NCBI RefSeq assembly: GCF_000430505.1
Contig: NZ_KE387154.1
Span: 58,530 to 122,529 of the forward strand
DNA from: Eisenibacter elegans DSM 3317
GTDB taxonomy: Bacteria > Bacteroidota > Bacteroidia > Cytophagales > Microscillaceae
Length of the DNA stretch: 64,000 nt
Reading direction: 5' to 3'
Under the pieces are notes generated by a model, which was given only the letters and a program-made list of their open reading frames with translations, ran no database searches and was not told the DNA's origin. This document shows positions 16,039 to 24,605 of the stretch, piece after piece. Both the position numbers and the translations under genes were made by a program. Every line of letters starts with the position of its first letter. Position 1 is the first letter of the stretch.

Positions 16039-17082
16039 ATGGCTCAACTTACTTTTGGCAACGTTCAGGAGAACGTAACCACCCGCGACGAATTTCCCCT
16101 CGAAAAAGCCCGCCAAGTATTGGCCGACGAAACCATTGCTGTGATAGGCTATGGTGTACAAGGCCCGGGGCAGGCGCTGAACCTCCGCGACAATGGCTTC
16201 AATGTGATTGTAGGCCAACGCAAGCCCTCCGAATCTTATCAAAAAGCCTTGGCCGACGGCTGGGAAGAGGGTAAAAACCTCTTTGGTATCGAAGAAGCGC
16301 TGGAGCGAGCGACCATCATCTGCTACTTGCTTTCGGATGCGGGGCAAATCCAACTATGGGAGACGGTCAAGAAACACCTCACACCGGGCAAGGCGCTTTA
16401 TTTCTCCCACGGCTTTGGCATCACTTACCGCGAGCAGACCGGAATTGTGCCTCCGGCAGAGGTCGATGTGATTCTGGTAGCCCCCAAGGGTTCGGGTACG
16501 AGCTTGCGCCGGCTGTTTGTGGCCGGCCAAGGGCTCAACTCCAGCTATGCTATCCATCAAGACGCTACCGGACGCGCTCAGGAGCGGGTGTTGGCGCTGG
16601 GTATCGGGGTTGGCTCGGGGTATCTGTTTGAGACCACTTTCGAGAAAGAGGTATACAGCGATCTCACTGGCGAGCGTGGCATCTTGATGGGTGCATTGGC
16701 CGGGGTAATGGAAGCCCAATACGACCTGTTGCGCCGCAAAGGCCATAGCCCTTCAGAGGCTTTCAACGAAACGGTAGAGGAGCTGACCCAAAGCCTGATT
16801 GTATTGGTGGCTGAAAACGGGATGGACTGGATGTATGCCAACTGCTCTACGACTGCCCAACGGGGTGCGCTCGACTGGCGACACAAGTTCCGCAAGGCTA
16901 CCGAGCCGGTTTTTGAAGCGCTGTACGAGAGTGTGGCCTCAGGCAAGGAAGCTCAAGTGGTGATTGAAGCCAACCAACACCCTGACTACCGCCGCCGCCT
17001 CGAAGCAGAGCTGGCCGAAATTCAAAAAAGTGAAATGTGGCAAGCCGGCGCTCAAGTGCGCAAGCTCCGCCCCAAACAATAG
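16039..17082 (+). CDS. ilvC: Ketol-acid reductoisomerase (class I)
   Basis: A 347-residue enzyme that isomerises and reduces acetolactate and acetohydroxybutyrate with NAD(P)H and Mg2+. The Rossmann motif is 'AVIGYGVQGPGQALNLRDNGFNVIVGQRKPSESY' (~35-70). The Arg and Ser residues of the 'GQRKPSES' loop favour NADPH. The metal-binding helices are seen in 'DLTGERGILMGALAGVMEAQYDLL' and 'GHSPSEAFNETVEELTQSLIVLVAENGMDWM'. It is a short-form class I enzyme. Copy A of a structured repeat follows before ilvA. Confidence 0.95.
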   Translation: MAQLTFGNVQENVTTRDEFPLEKARQVLADETIAVIGYGVQGPGQALNLRDNGFNVIVGQRKPSESYQKALADGWEEGKNLFGIEEALERATIICYLLSDAGQIQLWETVKKHLTPGKALYFSHGFGITYREQTGIVPPAEVDVILVAPKGSGTSLRRLFVAGQGLNSSYAIHQDATGRAQERVLALGIGVGSGYLFETTFEKEVYSDLTGERGILMGALAGVMEAQYDLLRRKGHSPSEAFNETVEELTQSLIVLVAENGMDWMYANCSTTAQRGALDWRHKFRKATEPVFEALYESVASGKEAQVVIEANQHPDYRRRLEAELAEIQKSEMWQAGAQVRKLRPKQ

Positions 17083-17111
17083 ACGTACAGCCCGCCGCTG
17101 ACGCTACACGT

Positions 17112-17205
17112 GCGCAAGCGGCTTAGGGATAGGCGAGCAGTACCCCGCAGCGAAGCGAGGAGTACAGCCGCCTAGCCCGACCCCGAAGGGGGAAGCCCCA
17201 AAAAA
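17112..17205 (+). repeat. Intergenic structured repeat, copy A (ilvC-ilvA gap)
   Basis: A GC-rich stretch with the ordered blocks GCGCAAGCGGCTTAGG, GAGCAGTACCCCGCAGC, GAGGAGTACAGCCG and CCCCGAAGGGGGAAGCCCCA. GTACCCC and GGAGTAC can pair around a GAA-containing loop. The same blocks occur at 20102-20211 (opposite strand) and 26010-26136. It has no ORF, terminal inverted repeats or target duplication that I can see. Confidence 0.7.
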
Positions 17206-17275
17206 TCAGTCTCAAATACCCTGCTGTTGCCCTTAAAACACAGGCAGCGGCACCGATGTACCAACCACAGCCCCC

Positions 17276-18532
17276 ATGCCTACCCTCACTGCTAGCCCCT
17301 TGGCTGCCGTTTATGAAGCCCGTCAGAGGCTCCAACGTGTGGCCTTACATACGCCTCTACAACCCCAATTGCGCCTTTCGGAGCAGTATGGAGCCAATAT
17401 TATGCTCAAGCGCGAAGACTTGCAGCCGGTGCGTTCGTACAAAATTCGAGGGGCTTTTCACGCCATTGCCTCCCTTTCGGAGGGGGCACAGGCACAGGGT
17501 GTAGTATGTGCTAGTGCCGGCAATCACGCCCAAGGGGTGGCATATGCCTGCCAACAACTTGGCATTGAGGGGCATATTTTTATGCCCGTAACGACACCCC
17601 ACCAAAAAATCGACCAAGTGCGGCACTTTGGCAAGGGGCAGGTGACGCTTTGGCTGCGTGGCGATACCTTCGACGACTGCTTTGTGGAAGCACAAGCCTA
17701 TGCCCAAACCCACGGGGCACAGTTTATCCACCCTTTCGACGACCCAAAAATCATCGAGGGGCAGGCAACCGTGGCGCTCGAAATCTTGGAAGATGCCCAA
17801 TCACCCATCGACTACCTCTTTGTGCCGATTGGGGGTGGAGGGTTGGCCGCCGGCGCCATTCGGGTGTTTAGCGCACTAAGTCCTCAAACCCGCATCATCG
17901 GGGTAGAGCCTGAGGGCGCTGCGTCGATGCAGGCGGCGCTGGCTGCCGGAGAGGTAGTTACCTTGCCCGAGATTGACAAGTTTGTGGATGGCGCAGCCGT
18001 CAAGCGGGTGGGGGTGCATACCTTGGCCGCCTGCCAAGAAGGGCTACACGCCCTCACGACTGTCCCCGAAGGGCAGATCTGTTGTACCATCTTAGCACTA
18101 TACAACCGCGATGCGCTGGTGGTAGAGCCTGCCGGAGCTTTGTCGATAGCAGCGCTGGAGCAATGGCGCGAGGCGCTGGTAGGCAAAAATGTGGTGTGTG
18201 TGGTGAGTGGAAGCAACAACGACATCCTCCGCACAGAAGAAATCCGAGAGCGTGCAATGCGCTATCAGGGGCTGAAACATTATTTCTTGGTGCGCTTTCC
18301 GCAACGCAGCGGCGCACTGAAGGAGTTTGTCAATGACATTCTGGAAGAGGGCGACGACATCACCTTTTTCCAATACATCAAGAAAAACAACCGCGAGTAT
18401 GGCCCCGTCGTCGTGGGCTTGGAAGTACCCAGCCCCGAAGCGCTGCCACGCCTGAATGCGCGTATGCAAGTCCGCAATTTCCAATACGAATACATCAACA
18501 ACCACGAAGCACTCTTACAACTACTGGTATAG
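17276..18532 (+). CDS. ilvA: Threonine dehydratase (biosynthetic, with C-terminal ACT-like domain)
   Basis: A 418-residue PLP enzyme that deaminates threonine to 2-oxobutyrate, the first step to isoleucine. The PLP lysine is in 'REDLQPVRSYKIRGAFHAI' (~residue 55), the phosphate loop is 'IGGGGLAAGA', and 'ASAGNHAQGVAYA' binds substrate. Residues ~330-418 ('HYFLVRFPQRSGALKEFVNDIL' onward) form one ACT-like regulatory domain, as in the ~400-420-residue IlvA form with a single domain, so isoleucine feedback is plausible. Its presence makes the operon sufficient for all three branched-chain amino acids starting from threonine. The start is the ATG at 17276. Confidence 0.94.
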   Translation: MPTLTASPLAAVYEARQRLQRVALHTPLQPQLRLSEQYGANIMLKREDLQPVRSYKIRGAFHAIASLSEGAQAQGVVCASAGNHAQGVAYACQQLGIEGHIFMPVTTPHQKIDQVRHFGKGQVTLWLRGDTFDDCFVEAQAYAQTHGAQFIHPFDDPKIIEGQATVALEILEDAQSPIDYLFVPIGGGGLAAGAIRVFSALSPQTRIIGVEPEGAASMQAALAAGEVVTLPEIDKFVDGAAVKRVGVHTLAACQEGLHALTTVPEGQICCTILALYNRDALVVEPAGALSIAALEQWREALVGKNVVCVVSGSNNDILRTEEIRERAMRYQGLKHYFLVRFPQRSGALKEFVNDILEEGDDITFFQYIKKNNREYGPVVVGLEVPSPEALPRLNARMQVRNFQYEYINNHEALLQLLV

Positions 18533-18535
18533 CCC

Positions 18536-18570
18536 CAATCCTGTCAGGTGCTCCAATCCTGACAGGATTG
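18536..18570. repeat. 13-bp perfect inverted repeat after ilvA, containing palindrome AATCCTGACAGGATT
   Basis: CAATCCTGTCAGG (18536-18548) and CCTGACAGGATTG (18558-18570) are exact reverse complements around TGCTCCAAT. The second arm with its flank also reads as the 15-bp palindrome AATCCTGACAGGATT. It lies 4 nt after the ilvA stop and has no T-tract, so it is more likely an RNA-processing or stability hairpin, or an operator, than a terminator. Confidence 0.65.
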
Positions 18571-18619
18571 CCTATGTAAAGCCACCCCGATAACATTCTC
18601 CACAACAACTACTCATTCT

Positions 18620-20038
18620 ATGAAGCAAAAAAATGCAAACCCTCAGACCCTATTCGACAAGATATGGCAGCGCCACATCGTCAAGGCAGCAGAGGGGCTC
18701 CCTGACCTACTTTATATCGACACCCACTATATCCACGAGGTAACTACTCCTCAGGCTTTTGCAGCGCTGCGGCAGCGGGGCTTGCCTGTACGCCGCCCCG
18801 ACCGTACGGTGGCTACTGCCGACCACAACGTGCCGACCCTCAATCAGCATCTGCCCATCCAAGACGCACTCTCTAAGCATCAGGTGGATACGCTGATACA
18901 AAACTGCGCCGATTTTGGGATTGAGTTGTATGGGCTAGGCCACCCAAACCAAGGCATTGTACACGTCATCGGGCCGGAGTTGGGCATTACACAGCCGGGC
19001 AAGACCATTGTTTGTGGCGATAGCCATACCTCTACTCACGGCGCTTTTGGCACGATTGCCTTCGGCATCGGTACGAGTGAGGTGGCGCAGGTGCTGGCCA
19101 CCCAATGTTTGTTGCAGTATAAGCCCAAACAAATGCGCATTCAGATAGACGGCACATTGGGCAAAGGGGTGCTGGCCAAGGATATTATCCTCTACATCAT
19201 CGCCCAAATAAGCGCTTCGGGTGCCACAGGCTATTTTGTGGAATATGCCGGCACGACCATCGAGGCGCTCTCGATGGAAGCCCGGATGACCATCTGCAAT
19301 ATGAGTATCGAAATGGGCGCACGCGGCGGCATGATTGCCCCCGACCAAACAACCTTCGACTACCTCCAAGGCCGCCCACACGCCCCGCAAGGCAAGGACT
19401 GGGAGCGTGCGCTGGCAGACTGGAAAACCCTGCCAACGGATGAGGGCGCAAGCTATGACCAGGTGTTGCACTTCCGCGCCGAGGACATCGCCCCGATGAT
19501 CACCTATGGTACCAACCCGGGAATGGGTATCGGTATCGGGCAGCGCATCCCAACTTTGGCCGAAGTACCCCCCAAAGAGCAAGCTTCCTTTGAGCAGTCG
19601 CTGGCTTATATGGGCTTGCAAGCAGGCAGCAGCCTCTTAGGGCAAAAGGTCGATTATGTGTTTGTGGGCAGCTGTACCAATGCCCGCATCGAAGATTTGC
19701 GCCTTGTGGCAGAGTTTGTTAAGGGCAAACGAAAAGCCCCCGATGTGGAGGTTTGGATTATCCCCGGCTCGCAACAGGTCGCAAGGCAGGCCAAGGCCGA
19801 ACAACTGGATGTGATTTTTAGAGAGGCTGGGTTTGAATTGCGAGAGCCGGGCTGCTCGGCTTGCTTAGGGATGAATGAGGACAAGGTTCCTGCCGGAAAG
19901 TACTGTGTCTCGACCTCTAACCGCAACTTTGAAGGCCGCCAAGGTCCGGGGGCGCGTACCCTGCTGGCTAGCCCGCTGACTGCCGCCGCCGCCGCTATTA
20001 GTGGGCATATTGAGGATGTGAGGGAGTATGTGGGGTGA
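18620..20038 (+). CDS. leuC: 3-Isopropylmalate dehydratase large subunit
   Basis: A 472-residue aconitase-family subunit that carries the 4Fe-4S cluster for isomerising 2- to 3-isopropylmalate. The motifs are '[32 protein letters not shown]', the first cluster Cys in '[15 protein letters not shown]', and the Cys pair in '[15 protein letters not shown]'. The C-terminus '[30 protein letters not shown]' is also typical. Full length. It works as a heterodimer with LeuD, encoded after a 216-nt gap that holds repeat copy B. Confidence 0.96.
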   Translation: MKQKNANPQTLFDKIWQRHIVKAAEGLPDLLYIDTHYIHEVTTPQAFAALRQRGLPVRRPDRTVATADHNVPTLNQHLPIQDALSKHQVDTLIQNCADFGIELYGLGHPNQGIVHVIGPELGITQPGKTIVCGDSHTSTHGAFGTIAFGIGTSEVAQVLATQCLLQYKPKQMRIQIDGTLGKGVLAKDIILYIIAQISASGATGYFVEYAGTTIEALSMEARMTICNMSIEMGARGGMIAPDQTTFDYLQGRPHAPQGKDWERALADWKTLPTDEGASYDQVLHFRAEDIAPMITYGTNPGMGIGIGQRIPTLAEVPPKEQASFEQSLAYMGLQAGSSLLGQKVDYVFVGSCTNARIEDLRLVAEFVKGKRKAPDVEVWIIPGSQQVARQAKAEQLDVIFREAGFELREPGCSACLGMNEDKVPAGKYCVSTSNRNFEGRQGPGARTLLASPLTAAAAAISGHIEDVREYVG

Positions 20039-20101
20039 AGGATAAAGCATGGAGTATAAGGCGATACACAAGATGAATATGCTGAATTTCAAATACATAG
20101 C

Positions 20102-20211
20102 GTTTTCTTGGGGCTACCCCTTCGGGGGCGGGTCTTCGGCTGTAGTCCCGCGCCCCCGGCTGTGAAACACAGCCGTGAGCCGCAGGAGCTACTTGCCTAA
20201 GCCGCTTACGC
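20102..20211 (-). repeat. Intergenic structured repeat, copy B (leuC-leuD gap)
   Basis: Read on the minus strand it contains GCGTAAGCGGCTTAGG, GACTACAGCCG and CCCCCGAAGGGGTAGCCCCAAGAAA in the same order as copy A. A different internal part carries the hairpin GGCTGTG-TTT-CACAGCC. It is inserted between two genes that are normally adjacent and close-spaced. Confidence 0.65.
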
Positions 20212-20254
20212 CCTTGTAGCTTCGCTTCTAAAACAACAAAAACAAAACACTGAT

Positions 20255-20851
20255 ATGCAAGCATTTACCAAACTAACTTCTACCTGCGTGCCTTTGCCCG
20301 TAGAGAATATAGATACAGACCAAATCATTCCGGCGCGTTTCCTGAAGGCGACTAGCCGCGAGGGATTTGGGGAGAATTTGTTCCGCGACTGGCGCTATGA
20401 TGCCCAGGGTCAGGCCAAGGCAGACTTTGTCTTGAACCAAAGCCGCTACCAAGGTCAGATTTTGGTAGCCGGAAAAAACTTTGGCTGCGGCTCAAGCCGT
20501 GAGCACGCTGCGTGGGCTATTGCCGACTATGGCTTTCGGGTCGTCGTCTCTAGCTTTTTTGCCGATATTTTTAAGAGCAACGCCCTCAATAACGGACTCC
20601 TGCCGGTGCAGGTGTCCGATGTTTTTTTGGAGCAATTGTTTGCCCAACTCGTCCAAGACCCCGGCACTTCGGTGCAGGTATCCCTAGCCGAGCAGTCTAT
20701 CAGCTGTGCTGTGTTAGGCATCCGTGAGCACTTTGAAATCAATGCTTTTAAAAAGACCTGCTTGCTGCAAGGGGTAGACAACCTCGGTTATATGCTACAG
20801 CAAACGGAGGCCATTGCGGCCTACGAAGCAGCACAAGAGGCCGCTAGATAA
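20255..20851 (+). CDS. leuD: 3-Isopropylmalate dehydratase small subunit
   Basis: A 198-residue swivel domain of isopropylmalate isomerase. The hallmarks are '[17 protein letters not shown]' near the N-terminus, the substrate loop '[26 protein letters not shown]', and '[14 protein letters not shown]'. The length (~195-200) is standard. It needs LeuC as partner. The start ATG at 20255 directly precedes the conserved '[20 protein letters not shown]'. Confidence 0.96.
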   Translation: MQAFTKLTSTCVPLPVENIDTDQIIPARFLKATSREGFGENLFRDWRYDAQGQAKADFVLNQSRYQGQILVAGKNFGCGSSREHAAWAIADYGFRVVVSSFFADIFKSNALNNGLLPVQVSDVFLEQLFAQLVQDPGTSVQVSLAEQSISCAVLGIREHFEINAFKKTCLLQGVDNLGYMLQQTEAIAAYEAAQEAAR

Positions 20852-20923
20852 AGTTCAAAAACCAATTGCGCCGAAGCGGATGCTTCGGACGACTTCATTT
20901 ACAAAACTTAGCCATTTCGAGAT

Positions 20924-22027
20924 ATGATTCCTGCCAAAACCATCACCATTCTACCCGGCGACGGCATCGGTGCTGAAGTAACCCACGCCGCCCGCCAAGT
21001 GTTGGAGGCCATTGCCAACCGCTTCGGGTTTAAACTCAAAACCCAAACCGCCCTTATCGGGCACGAGGCCATTGTGGCCACGGGCAAGCCCCTGCCCGAA
21101 GAAACCTTGGCGGCCTGTAAGGCTGCCGATGCCGTTCTGTTGGGTGCGGTGGGGCACCCGATGTATGACCTCGACCCATCGGCCAAAATACGCCCCGAAC
21201 AGGGCTTGCTGGCCTTGCGGCAGGACTTGGGGCTGTATGCCAACCTGCGCCCTATTCAGCTTTTTGATGAGCTGCTGGACGCATCACACATCAAGGCCGA
21301 GACCGTCAAGGGGGTCGATATCTTGTTTTTTCGTGAGCTAACCGGCGATGTGTATTTCGGCCAACCCCGCGAACGCCGCGACAATGGCAATACCGCACTC
21401 GATACGATGATTTATAGCCGCTACGAAGTAGAGCGCATCGCCCATAAGGCATTTGTGGCTGCCCAACAACGCAGCGGCAGGCTCTGCTCGGTAGACAAGG
21501 CCAATGTCTTGGAATCGTCGAGGCTCTGGCGCGAAACAGTCCAACAACTGGCCAAGCAGTACCCCGACGTACAGGTTACGCATATGTATGTAGACAATGC
21601 GGCGATGCAGCTCATCAAAAACCCGCGTCAGTTTGATGTCGTTTTGACTGGCAATATGTTTGGCGACATCCTGACCGACTTGGCCTCGGAGCTGTCGGGC
21701 TCGCTGGGAATGCTTCCCTCAGCCTCTATCGGCGACCAACACAGCCTCTACGAACCTATCCACGGCTCTGCGCCCGACATTGCAGGACTGGGCGTGGCCA
21801 ACCCCATGGCGACCATCCTATCGATTGCGCTGATGCTCGAAATATCGTGGCAACAGGCCGACATCGGGCAGTACATCCGCCAAGTGGTAGACCTAGTGCT
21901 GAAGGAGGGATACCGCACCCGCGATATTGCCGAAAGCCACACCCCTCCACACAAAATATTGGGTACAACGGCCATTACCGAGCGTATCATCGACAAGATT
22001 GAACAACCTGCCCTGACCTTAATTTAA
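20924..22027 (+). CDS. leuB: 3-Isopropylmalate dehydrogenase
   Basis: A 367-residue NAD-dependent oxidative decarboxylase that makes 2-oxoisocaproate. The motifs are 'ITILPGDGIGAEVTHAARQVL' at the N-terminus, the substrate Arg cluster 'FFRELTGDVYFGQPRERR', the metal-binding Asp region 'FDVVLTGNMFGDILTDLASELSGSLGMLPSASIG', and the NAD site 'EPIHGSAPDIAGLGVANPMATILS'. The length is normal. It sits 72 nt after leuD and 29 nt before leuA. Confidence 0.96.
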   Translation: MIPAKTITILPGDGIGAEVTHAARQVLEAIANRFGFKLKTQTALIGHEAIVATGKPLPEETLAACKAADAVLLGAVGHPMYDLDPSAKIRPEQGLLALRQDLGLYANLRPIQLFDELLDASHIKAETVKGVDILFFRELTGDVYFGQPRERRDNGNTALDTMIYSRYEVERIAHKAFVAAQQRSGRLCSVDKANVLESSRLWRETVQQLAKQYPDVQVTHMYVDNAAMQLIKNPRQFDVVLTGNMFGDILTDLASELSGSLGMLPSASIGDQHSLYEPIHGSAPDIAGLGVANPMATILSIALMLEISWQQADIGQYIRQVVDLVLKEGYRTRDIAESHTPPHKILGTTAITERIIDKIEQPALTLI

Positions 22028-22056
22028 ACGTGAACTAATCCAAAAAAGAATCAATT

Positions 22057-23205
22057 ATGAGCAATCAGGTATATATTTTTGATACTACACTACGTGATGG
22101 CGAGCAAGTACCGGGCTGTCAGCTGACTTGTGACGAGAAGGTAGAAATTGCCATTGCCCTCGAAGCCTTGGGGGTGGATGTGATAGAGGCCGGCTTTCCG
22201 GTGTCTAGCCCGGGAGATTTCCGTGCGGTGCAGGAGGTGTCTAAAGTAGTGCAGAAGCCCATCATCTGTGCGCTTACCCGCGCCAATACCCAAGACATAG
22301 ATGCTGCCGTAGAGGCGCTGCGCTATGCCAAGCGCCCGCGTATCCATACGGGGGTGGGTGCGTCGGATGTGCATATTCGGCATAAGTTCAAGAGTTCTAG
22401 GGCTGAAATTTTGGAGCTGGGTGTGGCTGCTGTGCGCTATGCCAAGCGGTTTGTGGAGGATGTAGAGTTTTATGCGGAAGATGCCGGACGTGCGGACTGG
22501 GATTTTTTGGCCAAAATGATTACAGCAGTCATCGATGCCGGTGCGACAGTAGTAAATATCCCTGATACGACGGGCTACTGCCTGCCGGAGGATTATGGGG
22601 CGATGATTCATCACCTCAAAACCCAAGTGCCCAACATCGACCGCGCCATCATCTCGGTACACTGCCACAACGACCTCGGGATGGCTACAGCCAACACCAT
22701 TGCCGGCATCCAAAATGGAGCGCGGCAGGTGGAGGCAACCATCAACGGAATTGGGGAACGCGCCGGCAATGCTTCACTCGAAGAGGTGGCCATGATTCTG
22801 AAAACCCATCAGAAGCTCAAGGTACATACCCGTATTCATACGCCCTATCTGAACCCAATCAGTCAGCTGGTGTCGGAGCGGATGCGGATGCCTGTGCAGG
22901 CCAATAAGGCCATTGTGGGTAAAAATGCCTTTGCACACTCCTCGGGAATTCACCAAGATGGGGTGCTCAAAAATCGGGAGAACTACGAAATCATTGCTCC
23001 TGAGGAAGTAGGGGTAGCTAGTTCGGCCATTATTCTGACGGCCCGCAGTGGCAAACACGCCCTGCGCCACCACTTAGAACGCCTAGGCTATGCGTGTACG
23101 GCAGAAAAGCTGCAAGACCTTTATCAGGCCTTTTTGCAAATGGCCGACCGCCGCAAGGACATCTCAGACCAAGACTTACAGGTGTTGATGCGCCAATGCG
23201 GATAG
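22057..23205 (+). CDS. leuA: 2-Isopropylmalate synthase, short form without regulatory domain
   Basis: A 382-residue enzyme that condenses 2-oxoisovalerate with acetyl-CoA, the first step to leucine. The catalytic TIM barrel is complete: '[18 protein letters not shown]' (metal Asp and general base Arg), '[13 protein letters not shown]', '[38 protein letters not shown]' and the subdomain '[25 protein letters not shown]'. The protein stops after the linker subdomain ('[15 protein letters not shown]'), so the ~120-residue C-terminal LeuA dimer domain that binds leucine in the ~510-residue enzymes is missing. No remnant of that domain follows. It is the last gene of the operon; loss of leucine feedback is inferred. 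Confidence 0.93.
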   Translation: MSNQVYIFDTTLRDGEQVPGCQLTCDEKVEIAIALEALGVDVIEAGFPVSSPGDFRAVQEVSKVVQKPIICALTRANTQDIDAAVEALRYAKRPRIHTGVGASDVHIRHKFKSSRAEILELGVAAVRYAKRFVEDVEFYAEDAGRADWDFLAKMITAVIDAGATVVNIPDTTGYCLPEDYGAMIHHLKTQVPNIDRAIISVHCHNDLGMATANTIAGIQNGARQVEATINGIGERAGNASLEEVAMILKTHQKLKVHTRIHTPYLNPISQLVSERMRMPVQANKAIVGKNAFAHSSGIHQDGVLKNRENYEIIAPEEVGVASSAIILTARSGKHALRHHLERLGYACTAEKLQDLYQAFLQMADRRKDISDQDLQVLMRQCG

Positions 23206-23249
23206 TGCGAAGCTAGGCAGGCACAAGCCCTGTCTGACTCCAAAAGGGA

Positions 23250-23289
23250 AGCGCCTAAGCAACGGGATACATACCGTTTCTTAGGCGCT
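23250..23289 (+). terminator. Long hairpin at the end of the ilv-leu operon
   Basis: AGCGCCTAAG-C-AACGG paired with CCGTT-T-CTTAGGCGCT around GATACATA: 15 bp with one mismatch, 44 nt after the leuA stop. There is no T-tract behind it, so it may be a 3'-end stabilising hairpin rather than a classical terminator. Confidence 0.5.
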
Positions 23290-23310
23290 CACTCATCACT
23301 CAGGGCTGTG

Positions 23311-24012
23311 TCAGTCGACCTTTATGTTCATAAACTTGGGGAATTTGACGGTACAGCGTAGTTGGTTACGCTGTTCGGAGCGTGGGGCGATGGTGTGTTT
23401 CCAAGTCAGAATTTGTGTATCGGTGTCAAGGCTTGCTCCTTCGTAGCTTGTTTTTCGATGCTAAACTCTTTGCGTGTGATGAGCGGTAGCTGGTCTTGGA
23501 CGGTAATATTGATGGGTTGAGCCTTGTTGTTGCGAATGATGATGTCATAGGCTCTGGCCTCTGATTTTTGGGTGCTTAGCAGCTGAGTAGAGGTGAATTC
23601 TGTGACGGGGTTGCCCGCTTGCGTTGCGAGGTTAGGCCTCCAGCTCCGTTACATTCACGCCGTTTTGGCTGTTGTAAATGCGCTTGTTTTCTGTCAGCAG
23701 CTCTTTTTCGCGCTCCAGCACAGCCTGTTTTGCTTGGGTAAATTCTAGTTTTTGATTGATGGCCTGCTGCTTTTCCTGAAGCTTTTCTAGCTCTTGACGC
23801 ACCTGTTGTGTTTGAAGATAATCAATCTGGTGGATGACCGACAGGATGGTAATGGCCCCTGTACCTTTGACTTGTAGGCTGGAGGGGGCGAGCTTGGCCG
23901 AAAGTTTTTCAAACACCAAGGTCGTGTTGCCCGCAGGCAAACTGAAAGCTCCTTTGCGGGTCAATTAAGCCCCTTGGAGGTAGACCGTTGCCCGTTCGAT
24001 AAAGTATGGGAA
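23311..24012 (-). pseudogene. Remnant of a DUF4140/DUF4139 (mucoidy inhibitor A-like) protein gene
   Basis: Pieces of one protein family lie in order but broken. The N-terminal piece reads FIERATVYLQGA, then an in-frame TAA at 23965-23967 where a Gln codon (CAA) is expected, then 'LTRKGAFSLPAGNTTLVFEKLSAKL' and a coiled coil ('VRQELEKLQEKQQAINQKLEF') down to ~23634. This matches the DUF4140 domain. In another frame, the last part of DUF4139 follows directly: 'KSEARAYDIIIRNNKAQPINITVQDQLPLITRKEFSIE'. After a frameshift near 23447-23456 it continues 'SYEGASLDTDTQILTWKHTIA' and 'VKFPKFMNIKVD' with a stop at 23311-23313. The middle ~200-300 residues of the family and the signal peptide are missing. 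At least three independent lesions are visible. Confidence 0.87.
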
Positions 24013-24206
24013 TTAGAAAGAACATCAATATATACAAATCATAAAGATCTGTAGCCTGATAGCTAACCAGTGGCTGTGGGGAGGCCACCACGGGTGGAGC
24101 CACAGATAAGAATTAGTTGAGCATCTGAACCAGCAGGAGCTATCGAAGGAACGCAAAGTCTAGAAAAATTCGTAATTTAGCGTCATAAATCACCAAAAGC
24201 TCATTT

Positions 24207-24563
24207 ATGCGCAAAAAAGTATATCACCTCAGCACCTGCCAAACCTGCCAAAAGATGATGAAGGCCGCAGGAGTAGATGATTCCTTTGAACAACAAGACA
24301 TCAAAACACAAGCCCTCACCGAAGCCCAAGTAGAGGAGATGATTGCGCTGGCCGGCAGTGCAGAGGCTATCTTCAGCCGCCGCTCCCGCCAATACCAAGC
24401 CCGCAACCTCAAAGACCAAACCCTGACCGAAGCCGACTACCGCCGCCTCATTCTGGAGGAGTATACCTTCCTCAAGCGCCCCGTATTCTTGATTGGCGAG
24501 CAGATTTTTGTCGGCAACGCCAAGGCTGCCCTCGAAGGCATACAAGCCGCGCTCAAAGCATAA
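24207..24563 (+). CDS. ArsC/Spx-family thioredoxin-fold protein
   Basis: A 118-residue protein of the ArsC/Spx/YffB superfamily. The redox motif is C11-Q-T-C14 ('YHLSTCQTCQKMM') at the usual place after the first strand, followed by 'IKTQALTEAQVEEMI', 'IFSRRSRQYQ' and the cis-Pro region 'LKRPVFLIGEQIFVG'. The length (~115) is normal. Members include arsenate reductases, the regulator Spx and proteins of unknown role. The Arg-rich 'FSRRSR' is compatible with an oxyanion site, but no arsenic genes are nearby, so function is left open. It lies 43 nt upstream of the cystathionine beta-synthase-like gene. Confidence 0.87.
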   Translation: MRKKVYHLSTCQTCQKMMKAAGVDDSFEQQDIKTQALTEAQVEEMIALAGSAEAIFSRRSRQYQARNLKDQTLTEADYRRLILEEYTFLKRPVFLIGEQIFVGNAKAALEGIQAALKA

Positions 24564-24605
24564 CCCAACTTTTACCCGCTCACGTACCTAACACTCCAAA
24601 CACTT

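Noticed and set aside
23250-23289. Classical Rho-independent terminator after leuA
   Set aside because: The hairpin is strong but has no T-run, so I list it only as a 3'-end hairpin with reduced confidence rather than as a proven terminator.
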